Positions 1 through 6,938 of a stretch of 23,428 nt of DNA are shown here, in pieces. Positions within the stretch are counted from its first letter, which is position 1; the number at the start of each line of letters is the position of its first letter. Made by a program: the position numbers and the translations under genes. The notes below the pieces were generated by a model. It was not told the DNA's origin. It saw only the letters and a program-made list of their open reading frames with translations, and made no database searches. Origin of the DNA: JAFAHD01 sp035654355 (GTDB lineage Bacteria > Vulcanimicrobiota > Vulcanimicrobiia > Eremiobacterales > Eremiobacteraceae); the NCBI GenBank assembly GCA_035654355.1, contig DASRXC010000153.1, positions 1 through 23,428 on the forward strand, in the 5' to 3' direction.

Positions 1-1653
1 AAATGGATCATCGACGTCTCGATCGCCAAGCACGATCTGCACAGCCTGTGGGTCAACGTGGGCGGCATGATCGGCGTCGCCCTCGCAGCGGCCGCGATTG
101 GGGTCTGGCAAGGCTACCTCAACGCTGCCGTCGGCGAAGGCATTATGCGCGACATGCGCGATGCGCTCGTCCAGCATCTGCATCGCATGCCCCTGTCGTT
201 CTTCACCTCGACGAAGACCGGCGAGATCATGAACCGCGTGTCGAGCGACGTCGATGCGATCGACAACGTCGTCACCGGCACGCTCGTCACGATCGTGACC
301 AACGTGCTCATGATCCTCACGACGCTCATCGCGATCTTCCTATTGGATTGGCGCCTTGCGTTGCTGTCGCTCATCGTCGTTCCGATCATGGTCATTCCGC
401 TCGGTCCGGTCGGGCTGACGATGTACAACGTGCGCAAGAAGACGCGGGAACAGCGCGACAAGATCGAGAGCTTGATCCAGGAAACTCTTTCGCTGTCCGG
501 CATCACGCTGGTCAAATCGTTCGTCCGTGAGCGCCAGGAAGCGGCGCGCTTCCATGCAGCCGGCACCGATCTCATGAACATGGAGATCCGGCTGGCCCTC
601 GTCGGACGCTGGTTCATCGCCTTGGTCGGGGCGCTCGTCGTCATCGGCCCCGCGATCATCTGGCTGGGCGGCGGATGGCTCGCGATCGAGCGCGGCCTGC
701 AGATCGGCACGATCGTCGCCTTTGTCGCCTACCTCGCGCGCCTGTACGGACCGGCCGCTGCGCTTATCTCGGTGCAGGTACAGATCGTCAGCGCCCTGGC
801 GGTGTTCGAACGCATCTTCAACTATCTTGATATGGAGCCCGAGGCTCCGCAACGTCCCGACGCCCTCGCGCTGGCCGACGCGCGGGGTGACGTGACGTTT
901 GAACACGTGTCGTTCCGCTATGTCGAAGATCGCTGGGCATTACGCGATGTCAGCTTCCACGCGGCGCCGGGAAAGCTCGTCGCATTCGTCGGCCCAAGCG
1001 GCGCCGGCAAGACGACCATCATGAACCTCGTGCCGCGCTTTTACGATCCGCAGGAAGGGCGCGTCATGCTCGACGGCCATGACGTGCGCGATCTCGCTTT
1101 GGACTCGCTGCGCAACAGCATCGGCATCGTCGCACAAGAGACGTATCTCTTCCACACCAGCATCCGCGAAAACCTGAAATACGGCAACCCCAACGCAGAT
1201 GACGCCGCGCTCGTCGCTGCGTGCAAAACCGCCAACATCTACGACTTCATCGCGCGCCTGCCGGAGGGTTTCGATACAGTCGTCGGCGAGCGCGGGCTCA
1301 AGCTGTCCGGCGGCGAGCGCCAACGCGTTGCGATCGCGCGCGTACTGCTCAAGGATCCGCGCGTGCTCATCCTCGACGAGGCGACCAGCTCTTTGGATTC
1401 GACCTCGGAGCGCCTCATCCAAGAAGCGCTCGAGCCGCTCATGCGCGGCCGCACGAGCCTCGTCATCGCTCACCGCCTTTCGACCGTGGTGCGCGCAGAC
1501 GCCATCCACGTGGTCGACGCGGGGCGCATCGTCGAATCCGGCAGTCATGCTGAACTGCTCGCTCGCGGCGGACTGTACGCCCGTTTGTACGACGCGCAGT
1601 TCAAGCCCGAAGATACATTCGGCCGCTTAGTTCCGCGGCAGGCATCGGCGTGA
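1..1653 (+). CDS. ABC exporter, fused permease and ATPase (MsbA/LmrA type), 5' partial
   Basis: The reading frame is open from the first base, so the N-terminus (first helix and start codon) lies outside the window; 550 residues are visible. Residues 1 to about 270 are the six-helix ABC-type exporter domain, with helices near residues 20-40, 80-120 and 195-250 and the usual cytoplasmic segment SFFTSTKTGEIMNRVSSDVD. The nucleotide-binding domain follows: Walker A GPSGAGKTT (nt 991-1017), signature LSGGERQRVAIAR (from nt 1303), Walker B VLILDEATS (from nt 1363) and the H-loop IAHRLST. All ATPase motifs are intact. Proteins of this layout work as homo- or heterodimers in the inner membrane and export lipids, drugs or peptides; the substrate cannot be read from the sequence. 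The stop codon overlaps the next start as GTGA, so the two are probably co-translated. The neighbouring MFS exporter favours a role in efflux. Confidence 0.93.
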   Translation, partial: KWIIDVSIAKHDLHSLWVNVGGMIGVALAAAAIGVWQGYLNAAVGEGIMRDMRDALVQHLHRMPLSFFTSTKTGEIMNRVSSDVDAIDNVVTGTLVTIVTNVLMILTTLIAIFLLDWRLALLSLIVVPIMVIPLGPVGLTMYNVRKKTREQRDKIESLIQETLSLSGITLVKSFVRERQEAARFHAAGTDLMNMEIRLALVGRWFIALVGALVVIGPAIIWLGGGWLAIERGLQIGTIVAFVAYLARLYGPAAALISVQVQIVSALAVFERIFNYLDMEPEAPQRPDALALADARGDVTFEHVSFRYVEDRWALRDVSFHAAPGKLVAFVGPSGAGKTTIMNLVPRFYDPQEGRVMLDGHDVRDLALDSLRNSIGIVAQETYLFHTSIRENLKYGNPNADDAALVAACKTANIYDFIARLPEGFDTVVGERGLKLSGGERQRVAIARVLLKDPRVLILDEATSSLDSTSERLIQEALEPLMRGRTSLVIAHRLSTVVRADAIHVVDAGRIVESGSHAELLARGGLYARLYDAQFKPEDTFGRLVPRQASA

Positions 1654-2171
1654 ATCCCGACGTCGCTCGCTATATCCCGTACATCACGATTGGGCTCGTG
1701 CTGGTCGTAGTCGCGTTTCGCGTGCGGCGCATGATGCGCGAAGTCCGCTGGAACCCGACGGCCATGTGGATCGTCCCCGTCATTTTCGTCCTGCTGACCG
1801 CGGCGATCGCGATCGCCGACCGCGTCACCAGCGGTACCGGCCTCATCGTGCTGATCTTCGCATTTGCGCTTGGCATCGGGCTTGGGTGGCTGCAAGGCAT
1901 GCACACGGCCGTGCGCGTGGATAAGGCGGCGCACGCGATGTACGTCAAGTTGTCGCCGATCGGCGCCGCCATCTTCCTGGTGGTGATCTTCATGCGGTTC
2001 GCGGTCCGCGGGCTCGCCGGCGGTTTTTCGCCGACAGCCGGACCTCCTGTCGCGCAAGCCGGCCCCGATTCTCTCGTCGTCATTGTGAGCGTCGCATTGC
2101 TGGCGCTGATCGCCGGCATGAGCATCGGCGTGCGCGCATACCTTCAACGCGAATTCTCTCAAGCGGCATGA
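1650..2171 (+). CDS. Five-helix membrane protein, possibly CcdC/DUF1453-like
   Basis: A 173-residue integral membrane protein starting at GTG within the stop of the ABC exporter (GTGA overlap) and ending inside the start of the MFS gene (ATGA overlap). Hydrophobic segments lie near residues 10-24, 38-56, 62-82, 103-120 and 141-161. A basic cluster, RVRRMMREVR, follows the first helix. This layout, a short N-terminal helix followed by a basic RRMM segment and then four helices, resembles the CcdC/DUF1453 group of membrane proteins of unknown function; I recognise the pattern but cannot confirm it without a profile search. No catalytic or ligand-binding motif is visible. Its position between two exporters, with overlaps at both ends, suggests it is made together with them and may be an accessory membrane component, but this is inference. 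Confidence 0.8.
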   Translation: MNPDVARYIPYITIGLVLVVVAFRVRRMMREVRWNPTAMWIVPVIFVLLTAAIAIADRVTSGTGLIVLIFAFALGIGLGWLQGMHTAVRVDKAAHAMYVKLSPIGAAIFLVVIFMRFAVRGLAGGFSPTAGPPVAQAGPDSLVVIVSVALLALIAGMSIGVRAYLQREFSQAA

Positions 2172-3712
2172 CGGTCGCGACCCCTGCAGCGCTGCCCGCC
2201 CACGTGCGCATGCTGGTGCTGGTCGCGACGATCCTCGGCTCGAGCATGGTCTTCATCGACGCCACGGTGGTCAACATCGCGCTGCCTGTCGTGCAGCGCG
2301 ACCTGCACGCGACCGCCATCGACATGCAGTGGGTCGTCAACGCGTACACGCTCTTCCTCGCGGCGCTCATGCTGGTCGGCGGCTCGCTCGGCGATCACTA
2401 CGGACGCCGGCGCGTGTTCGTCATCGGCACGGTGATCTTCGCTGCAGCGTCCGCGTGGTGTGGCTTTGCTCCCGACGTCCATCATTTGATCTTCGCGCGC
2501 GCGTTACAGGGCGTCGGCAGCGCGCTGCTCACTCCGGGCAGCTTGGCCATCATCAGCGCGACTTTCGAGGGGAAGGCGCGCGGCCAAGCTATTGGCACTT
2601 GGTCGTCGTTCAGCGCCATGACGACAGCGTTCGGGCCGGCGCTCGGCGGAGCGATCGTGCAATATGCATCCTGGCGCTGGGTCTTCTTCATCAATATCCC
2701 GCTCGCTATCGGGGTGATCGCCGCGTCACTTGCTGGGGTTCCTGAAACGCGCGATGACGAGCGCGTGCATCATCTCGACTGGACCGGCTCCATCCTTGCA
2801 ACCATCGGCCTTGGCGGGCTGACCTACGGTTTGATCACGGCAGGCGCGACCGGCTTCGGCGATCCCGTGGTGATCGCAACCCTCGCGCTGGGCCTCGCCA
2901 CGCTCGTGGCCTTTGTCGTGTGGGAGGGGCACGCGAAATCACCGATGATGCCTCTGGACCTTTTCAAATCGCCGACTTTCTCTGGCACCAACGCGCTGAC
3001 GTTTCTGTTATACGCTGCGTTGAGCGGCGTGTTGTTCTTCGTGCCGTTCAACTTGATCCAGGTGCAGCATTACCCGCCGTCGCTCGCGGGCTTGACGATG
3101 CTGCCCTTTGTCGTCCTCATGGTGGCGCTCTCGCCGTGGGCCGGCGGGCTTGTCGCTCGGTACGGCTCGAAATTGCCGCTGACGATCGGGCCGGCGATCG
3201 CCGCCATCGGATTCGCCCTGTACGCCGTGCCCGGCGTCGGCGGCAGTTACTGGACGACCTGGTTCCCCGCGTTCGTCGTGCTCGGTCTTGGCATGTCCGT
3301 GACGGTGGCACCGCTGACGACGACGGTGCTCGAGTCGGCGAGCGAGGCACACGTCGGCCTCGCATCAGCGATCAATAATGCCATCTCACGGGCAGCCGGA
3401 CTTTTTGCTGTTGCAGCGTTCAGTCTCGTCGTCTTAGGGGTGTTCGGGTCGCGGATGGACTCGTCCGTCGCGCGAATCAACGCGCCGGGTGTGCCGATGC
3501 AGCACATCGCTGCGGAGATGCACGCACAGCGCTCCGATCTTGCACAGGCGCAACCGCCGGCCGACGCGCCGCCGCAGATCCGCGACCAGCTCAAAGAGAT
3601 CGTCGTGAATTCCTACATCTCCGGTTTTCGAATGGCGATGCTTCTTGGAGCGCTGTTCGCCGTGCTCAGCGCGCTCATCGCGTTGTTCTTTATCCCGGCG
3701 CGACCGGACTAG
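2168..3712 (+). CDS. MFS drug exporter, DHA2 (EmrB/QacA-like) family
   Basis: A 514-residue major facilitator of the 14-helix drug:H+ antiporter (DHA2) family, the usual length for EmrB/QacA proteins. Helix 1 carries the family signature FIDATVVNIALP (residues 29-40, with the membrane-embedded Asp31). Motif A, GSLGDHYGRRRV, lies at 72-83 in the loop after helix 2, and the antiporter motif C region has FGPALGG at 155-161. Such proteins export hydrophobic drugs or metabolites across the inner membrane using the proton gradient. No EmrA-type membrane-fusion partner is visible in the window, although genes lie upstream of it. The ATG overlaps the stop of the preceding membrane protein (ATGA), making translational coupling likely. 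Its last 23 bases overlap the end of the convergent M50 gene. The substrate is unknown. Confidence 0.93.
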   Translation: MTVATPAALPAHVRMLVLVATILGSSMVFIDATVVNIALPVVQRDLHATAIDMQWVVNAYTLFLAALMLVGGSLGDHYGRRRVFVIGTVIFAAASAWCGFAPDVHHLIFARALQGVGSALLTPGSLAIISATFEGKARGQAIGTWSSFSAMTTAFGPALGGAIVQYASWRWVFFINIPLAIGVIAASLAGVPETRDDERVHHLDWTGSILATIGLGGLTYGLITAGATGFGDPVVIATLALGLATLVAFVVWEGHAKSPMMPLDLFKSPTFSGTNALTFLLYAALSGVLFFVPFNLIQVQHYPPSLAGLTMLPFVVLMVALSPWAGGLVARYGSKLPLTIGPAIAAIGFALYAVPGVGGSYWTTWFPAFVVLGLGMSVTVAPLTTTVLESASEAHVGLASAINNAISRAAGLFAVAAFSLVVLGVFGSRMDSSVARINAPGVPMQHIAAEMHAQRSDLAQAQPPADAPPQIRDQLKEIVVNSYISGFRMAMLLGALFAVLSALIALFFIPARPD

Positions 3713-4661
3713 CCGCTTTCAGCGCGCCGGCGTCGTAGAGGAGCGACGCGATCAGATCGCGCTCGAGCGTTTGCGACAGGTCTTCGCCGCAGGCGTCGAG
3801 CGATGAAAGCGCAGCGGATGCCGCCGAGAGTGCCGCGTCTGCCTTGCCTTCTGCCAATAGCGTGGCAGCCAGCGCGCGCATGCGTACGTGAGGATGGGCG
3901 TACGCGCCCCGCGACGCGTCGAGCAACGCGCGCGCGGCCGGACCGTCTCCCTCAAAACGAGCCACCATGAACGCCTTCTCGATCGCCGTCGCGATCTGAT
4001 GACGCTGGCGCGGGTCGTAGATCGCGAGAGCGCGGTCCAGATGTTCTTTTGCGGACTCGATTGCGCCGCTATCGAGCGCCCACACGAAGCCGTTGTAATG
4101 CGCGACGGCCTCTTCGAACGAACCGTCTGAGAGCGCGCATGCCGATTGGATGAGCTCGGCCGGCAGTTCGCGTGGCCTGCTGCCGGCACGGACGAGCGCG
4201 GCGATGCGCAACATGGCGACCGCGCGCTCGCGGCGCGGGCCCGCGAAAAGCAGATCGACGATCCGCTTCCCGTCCGACGGCGTTCGTCCGCTCGTCGGCA
4301 GTATCGAAAACACTAAAATCGCGGCCGCGATCGCGATGCCCCACATCCACGCTTGATGGACGCGTGTGGCCACGACGAAGACCGCGATGGCGACCAGAAA
4401 ACTTACGACTGGGCCGCCCAGCGTCAAGATGACCTGCCTGCGCACGACATCCGGCACGTTCGGGGGCAACGATAGCGTCGATCCTGAGAAGAGCGCTACT
4501 CCGCGAGCGTACCTGATCTTCAGCCCACCAGGCGAGGTCACAAATATGAAAGGCCACACGACTAGCCGGAACAGCCGGTAGCCGACAAGTTTGCCGGCAA
4601 GGACGTGTCCGAACTCGTGCAAGCTCACAAGAGCTGGGGCCGCGATACAAGCCGCGACCAA
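3690..4661 (-). CDS. M50-type membrane metalloprotease with helical C-terminal domain
   Basis: The first canonical start in frame is TTG at 4661, giving 323 residues. A hydrophobic segment carries the zinc motif HEFGH (residues 15-19). Residues 81-88 (LGGPVVSF) resemble the M50 GPxxN motif, and SILPTSGRTPSDGKRI at 119-134 resembles the third conserved M50 motif, NxxPxxxxDG. Together these indicate a site-2-protease-like intramembrane zinc peptidase. From about residue 145 to the end the protein is soluble and rich in Ala, Leu and Glu helices (for example DRALAIYD and ASAALSSLD), resembling tetratricopeptide-like repeats. The TTG start is doubtful: there is no Shine-Dalgarno sequence before it, and the open frame continues upstream through an apparent extra helix (LWRFLWFFAGAFAAALAYQL) to the stop of the VOC gene at 4812-4814, with no ATG, GTG or TTG. 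The function in this organism is unknown. Confidence 0.8.
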   Translation of the reverse strand: MVAACIAAPALVSLHEFGHVLAGKLVGYRLFRLVVWPFIFVTSPGGLKIRYARGVALFSGSTLSLPPNVPDVVRRQVILTLGGPVVSFLVAIAVFVVATRVHQAWMWGIAIAAAILVFSILPTSGRTPSDGKRIVDLLFAGPRRERAVAMLRIAALVRAGSRPRELPAELIQSACALSDGSFEEAVAHYNGFVWALDSGAIESAKEHLDRALAIYDPRQRHQIATAIEKAFMVARFEGDGPAARALLDASRGAYAHPHVRMRALAATLLAEGKADAALSAASAALSSLDACGEDLSQTLERDLIASLLYDAGALKAASPVAPG

Positions 4662-4754
4662 AGCGACGAGGTAGGATGCCGCTGTGATCTTCGCTGGGGC
4701 GAAGAGCTGGTAAGCAAGCGCCGCGGCGAACGCGCCGGCGAAGAACCAGAGGAA

Positions 4755-4779
4755 GCGCCAAAGCCCTGGGCTTTGGCGC
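4755..4779 (-). terminator. 25-bp perfect palindrome downstream of the VOC gene; possible terminator
   Basis: The arms GCGCCAAAGCCC (4755-4766) and GGGCTTTGGCGC (4768-4779) are perfect inverted copies around one base. On the minus strand the hairpin starts 32 bases after the stop of the VOC gene and is followed by the pyrimidine-rich TTCCTCTGGTTCTTC, a weak U-tract. It could terminate VOC transcription or attenuate the M50 gene downstream. It also lies inside the apparent coding extension of the M50 gene. Confidence 0.45.
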
Positions 4780-4811
4780 GGCGGCGCGGGTTTGGCAGGC
4801 TGCTCTGCGAT

Positions 4812-5180
4812 CTACTTCGCGCTCTCGTCAGGCTGGAGAATGCCGAACACGTTGCCTTCCGTGTCCGTGGCGTACGCGAGCCAGCCCACGCCAGAGACCG
4901 GGAATTTCGGGCTCGTGACCTGTCCGCCAGCTGCCTTTACTTTGCGCAGCGCGGCGTCAAGATCTTCGACGTTGACCGTGTTGACCGTCGAGTAGTTGGC
5001 ATGCGGGCGTTTGAGCAAGCCGCCGTTGATGCCGGGGCCCTGCTCGCCCGTGTCGACGAGCCAATAATCCATCGCGTCAGAATCCCATTTGGTGATTTTC
5101 CAGCCGAACAGCTCGCGATAAAACGCGGCGGCGCGCTCTGGGTCATCGGTATTGATCTCAAAGTGAACGACTCTCGACAT
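4812..5180 (-). CDS. VOC (glyoxalase/dioxygenase superfamily) protein
   Basis: A 122-residue protein with the two beta-alpha-beta-beta-beta modules of the vicinal oxygen chelate fold. Module 1 starts at VVHFEINTDDPERAAAFYRE (residues 4-23) and includes FGWKI. Module 2 covers residues about 65-118 and ends in ATDTEGNVFGILQPDE. The length and the FEINTDDPERAAAFY opening match the small glyoxalase-like proteins common in soil bacteria, many of which are uncharacterised or bind antibiotics; the substrate is unknown. The ATG at 5180 was chosen because GGAAGG lies nine bases upstream. An ATG at 5189 is too close to that site, and a longer start at 5228 has no support. The TAG stop at 4812-4814 is in the same frame as the M50 reading frame that follows. 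Confidence 0.88.
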   Translation of the reverse strand: MSRVVHFEINTDDPERAAAFYRELFGWKITKWDSDAMDYWLVDTGEQGPGINGGLLKRPHANYSTVNTVNVEDLDAALRKVKAAGGQVTSPKFPVSGVGWLAYATDTEGNVFGILQPDESAK

Positions 5181-5256
5181 CGCTGTCATCCTTCCAGCGG
5201 CGGGGACGCGTTTCGTTCTTCGGCCCATTCATGGCGCCCTTGAGGGTCCCGGACTC

Positions 5257-5285
5257 TTGAATGGTCGCCCTCCTTCTGTTAAAAT
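5257..5285 (+). promoter_or_regulatory. Sigma-70-type promoter for the zinc-ribbon gene
   Basis: A -35 box TTGAAT (5257-5262) is followed by a 17-base spacer and a -10 box TAAAAT (5280-5285). Both are near consensus, the spacing is ideal, and the A+T-rich -10 region stands out in this GC-rich sequence. Transcription would start near 5292, leaving a leader of about 150 bases before the GTG at 5444. Confidence 0.65.
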
Positions 5286-5402
5286 ATGTAAGGTTTTGGA
5301 AAGTCAGGGGCTCTGCCAGGGCGTCGAATCAGGAACTCAACTCCTCTTCGCGATCGTCAGAAGAAACCGGACACCGAAACGTTCAACTACTGACGCGTGC
5401 AT

Positions 5403-5417
5403 TGTCAGAGTCTGACA
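5403..5417 (+). promoter_or_regulatory. Palindrome TGTCAGA-G-TCTGACA in the zinc-ribbon leader
   Basis: A perfect 7-base inverted repeat around one base lies in the 5' leader, ending seven bases before the Shine-Dalgarno AAGGGGAG (5425-5432). It is symmetric like a repressor operator, and in RNA could form a small hairpin next to the ribosome binding site. It is well downstream of the predicted promoter, so a role as a roadblock or in translation is as likely as classical repression. Confidence 0.35.
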
Positions 5418-5443
5418 GCGCACCAAGGGGAGTTTCAAACTTC

Positions 5444-5761
5444 GTGTATACCGATCAACTCATCACCTGCGTCGACTGCGGAAATCAGTTCACGTTCACC
5501 GCAGGCGAACAGGAGTTCTACGAACAGAAGGGCTTTCAGAATAAGCCAAGCCGTTGCCCGGACTGCCGGCAGGCCCGCAAGGCCAGCCGCATGGGCGGTG
5601 GCGGCGGCGGCGGAAACCGCGGTTACAGCAGCGGCCCGCGCGAGATGTTCAAAGCGACATGCTCGGCGTGCGGCGGCGTAGCCGAAGTGCCGTTCCAGCC
5701 GCGCGGCGACAAGCCGGTGTATTGCCGCGACTGCTTCCAAAAGCAGCGCTCGGCGTACTAA
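5444..5761 (+). CDS. Double zinc-ribbon protein
   Basis: A 105-residue small soluble protein. The N-terminal zinc ribbon has C9xxC12 (CVDC) and C38xxC41 (CPDC) around FTFTAGEQEFYEQKGFQNKP, the pattern of the probable zinc-ribbon (zf-trcl) family. A glycine-rich linker (seven Gly, residues 51-57) leads to a second site with C73xxC76 (CSAC) and C94xxC97 (CRDC), including the segment VPFQPRGDKPVYCRDCF. All eight cysteines are present, so two Zn(II) ions are expected. Similar proteins occur in several high-GC bacterial groups without an assigned function; nucleic-acid or protein binding is plausible. The GTG at 5444 was chosen because AAGGGGAG lies 11 bases upstream and homology starts there; the open frame back to 5261 is leader. 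It is a single-gene unit with its own promoter and a strong terminator. Confidence 0.87.
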   Translation: MYTDQLITCVDCGNQFTFTAGEQEFYEQKGFQNKPSRCPDCRQARKASRMGGGGGGGNRGYSSGPREMFKATCSACGGVAEVPFQPRGDKPVYCRDCFQKQRSAY

Positions 5762-5784
5762 AAGTCTACAGACCAGACAACATC

Positions 5785-5818
5785 AAGGCCCAGCGAATAC
5801 ACGCTGGGCCTTCTTCTT
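5785..5818 (+). terminator. Intrinsic terminator of the zinc-ribbon gene
   Basis: An 11-bp perfect stem, AAGGCCCAGCG (5785-5795) with CGCTGGGCCTT (5802-5812), encloses the loop AATACA and is followed by CTTCTTAT. It begins 24 bases after the stop codon. On the minus strand no U-tract follows it, so it acts for the plus-strand gene. Confidence 0.85.
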
Positions 5819-5860
5819 ATCTGCCGTCCGGTACAGCGCACAGTTATGGGCTTACCTCGG

Positions 5861-5971
5861 TCACGCGCGTCCGAGCAGCACTGCAACGAGAAGCGCCGCA
5901 AAGTAGGCAACCGCCAGTAGGCTCTTCCAGCGGAGCCACGAGTCGTTGAGAATGATGGCGAGCGGCAGCAT
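5861..5971 (-). CDS. Candidate 36-residue single-helix membrane protein
   Basis: A short ATG-initiated frame on the minus strand, 83 bases downstream of the alpha/beta hydrolase stop. It encodes MLPLAIILNDSWLRW followed by a strong hydrophobic helix, LLAVAYFAALLVAVLLG, and ends RA. The helix with a basic/aromatic N-terminal boundary resembles known small membrane proteins. Against it: the Shine-Dalgarno (GGTAGAAG) is weak, the frame is short, and GC-rich DNA often gives hydrophobic shadows. No homologue comes to mind. It fills most of the otherwise gene-free stretch 5819-6054. Confidence 0.28.
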   Translation of the reverse strand: MLPLAIILNDSWLRWKSLLAVAYFAALLVAVLLGRA

Positions 5972-6054
5972 TGCTTCTACCGTTGTAACGCACGCGCGCG
6001 CTCGCCAGGATTAAGCGGCGGTGAGAGGCTTCTGACGCAACGGTGAACATCTGC

Positions 6055-6882
6055 TTACCGCAGGCTGAGGATGAATTTCTCGATGACGATCATCGTCGGA
6101 TCGCCGCTGTCGCTGAGCCCTTCGATCAGATCCCAGTGGCCTTTGCCCGAAGGCTGTAGATAGTTCGTTCGCGCGCCTGCGCGTTTGAGGTCGGCGTAGA
6201 GCTGCGCCGAGATGGCCTCGGGGGCCATGAAATCTTGTTGCCCGTGGATCACGAGCGATGGCGGTTCGGTCGCGCGCAGCAGCTGTCCGAGGTCGAATTG
6301 CTGCCAGTGTGAGCGATCCTCACCGAATGCCGGCACGTAGATGTCCTGATACTGTGGGTCCAGTTCAGCGACGTCGCGGCTCGGATTGATGCCGACCGAT
6401 CCGATCGCGATGACGCCCGCGACTGAGCTTCGAGGAACGATTTCGTGGACGAGCGCGTACCAACATAACTGCGCGCCGGCCGAGTGCCCGATCAATACGA
6501 TCCTGCTTACGTCAAATCCGTGCTTGCTTGCGTTTCGTTTAAGCCATTCGAGCGCCTGGCCAACCGATGCAGCTTGCAGCGCCGCCGGCGTTTGCGGAGC
6601 GAGTGGGTAATTCACGATCGCGGCGGCTATTCCGCAGCGTGCTAGCGAGCGGCCGAGTTGAACATAATCGCGCTTATCGCCACTGACCCATGCGCCGCCG
6701 TGCACGTAGATCGCCAGCGGCGCGCCGTGGGCCCCGTCTGGCGCGTACAGGTCGAGCGCTTGCGCACTCTCTTGCGATCCGTAGACCTCACTCGACGTAC
6801 GCACGCCGAAAGGGTTGCTGGGACATGGTGACATTGCGCTTGTCTCGAACATTGCGACCAAGGCGATAGACGCGAGCGTCAC
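6055..6882 (-). CDS. Alpha/beta hydrolase, esterase/lipase (BD-FAE/Aes-like)
   Basis: A 275-residue alpha/beta hydrolase. The oxyanion-hole motif HGGAW is at 61-65, the nucleophile elbow GHSAG at 132-136 (Ser134), and the likely acid and base are Asp217 (GQQDFMAP) and His249 (GKGHWD), so the full triad is present. HGGxW with GxSxG is typical of the hormone-sensitive-lipase/BD-FAE side of the fold, which cleaves small carboxyl esters, acylated sugars or formylkynurenine. The N-terminus (MTLASIALVAMFETSAMS) is mildly hydrophobic and could be a weak signal peptide, with no clear basic n-region. The start is GTG at 6882, placed directly at the expected transcription start of a promoter at 6889-6917. 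An ATG at 6852 is the alternative, and neither has a good Shine-Dalgarno. The substrate is unknown. Confidence 0.87.
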   Translation of the reverse strand: MTLASIALVAMFETSAMSPCPSNPFGVRTSSEVYGSQESAQALDLYAPDGAHGAPLAIYVHGGAWVSGDKRDYVQLGRSLARCGIAAAIVNYPLAPQTPAALQAASVGQALEWLKRNASKHGFDVSRIVLIGHSAGAQLCWYALVHEIVPRSSVAGVIAIGSVGINPSRDVAELDPQYQDIYVPAFGEDRSHWQQFDLGQLLRATEPPSLVIHGQQDFMAPEAISAQLYADLKRAGARTNYLQPSGKGHWDLIEGLSDSGDPTMIVIEKFILSLR

Positions 6883-6888
6883 GGCCTT

Positions 6889-6917
6889 ATTGTAAAATGG
6901 TAGGCCCGCGCGCGCAA
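6889..6917 (-). promoter_or_regulatory. Predicted promoter for the alpha/beta hydrolase
   Basis: On the minus strand, TTGCGC (6917-6912) and TACAAT (6894-6889) are separated by 17 bases. Initiation about seven bases after the -10 box would fall on the GTG start at 6882, implying a leaderless or nearly leaderless mRNA. The same A+T patch reads TAAAAT on the plus strand (6893-6898) and could serve the divergent peptidase gene, though I see no good -35 box on that side. Confidence 0.45.
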
Positions 6918-6938
6918 GCGCGCGAAGGCGTTGCGCCC

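Noticed and set aside
5592..5622. GGC/GGT-rich simple repeat
   Set aside because: It encodes the Gly-rich linker between the two zinc ribbons and is not an independent repeat element.
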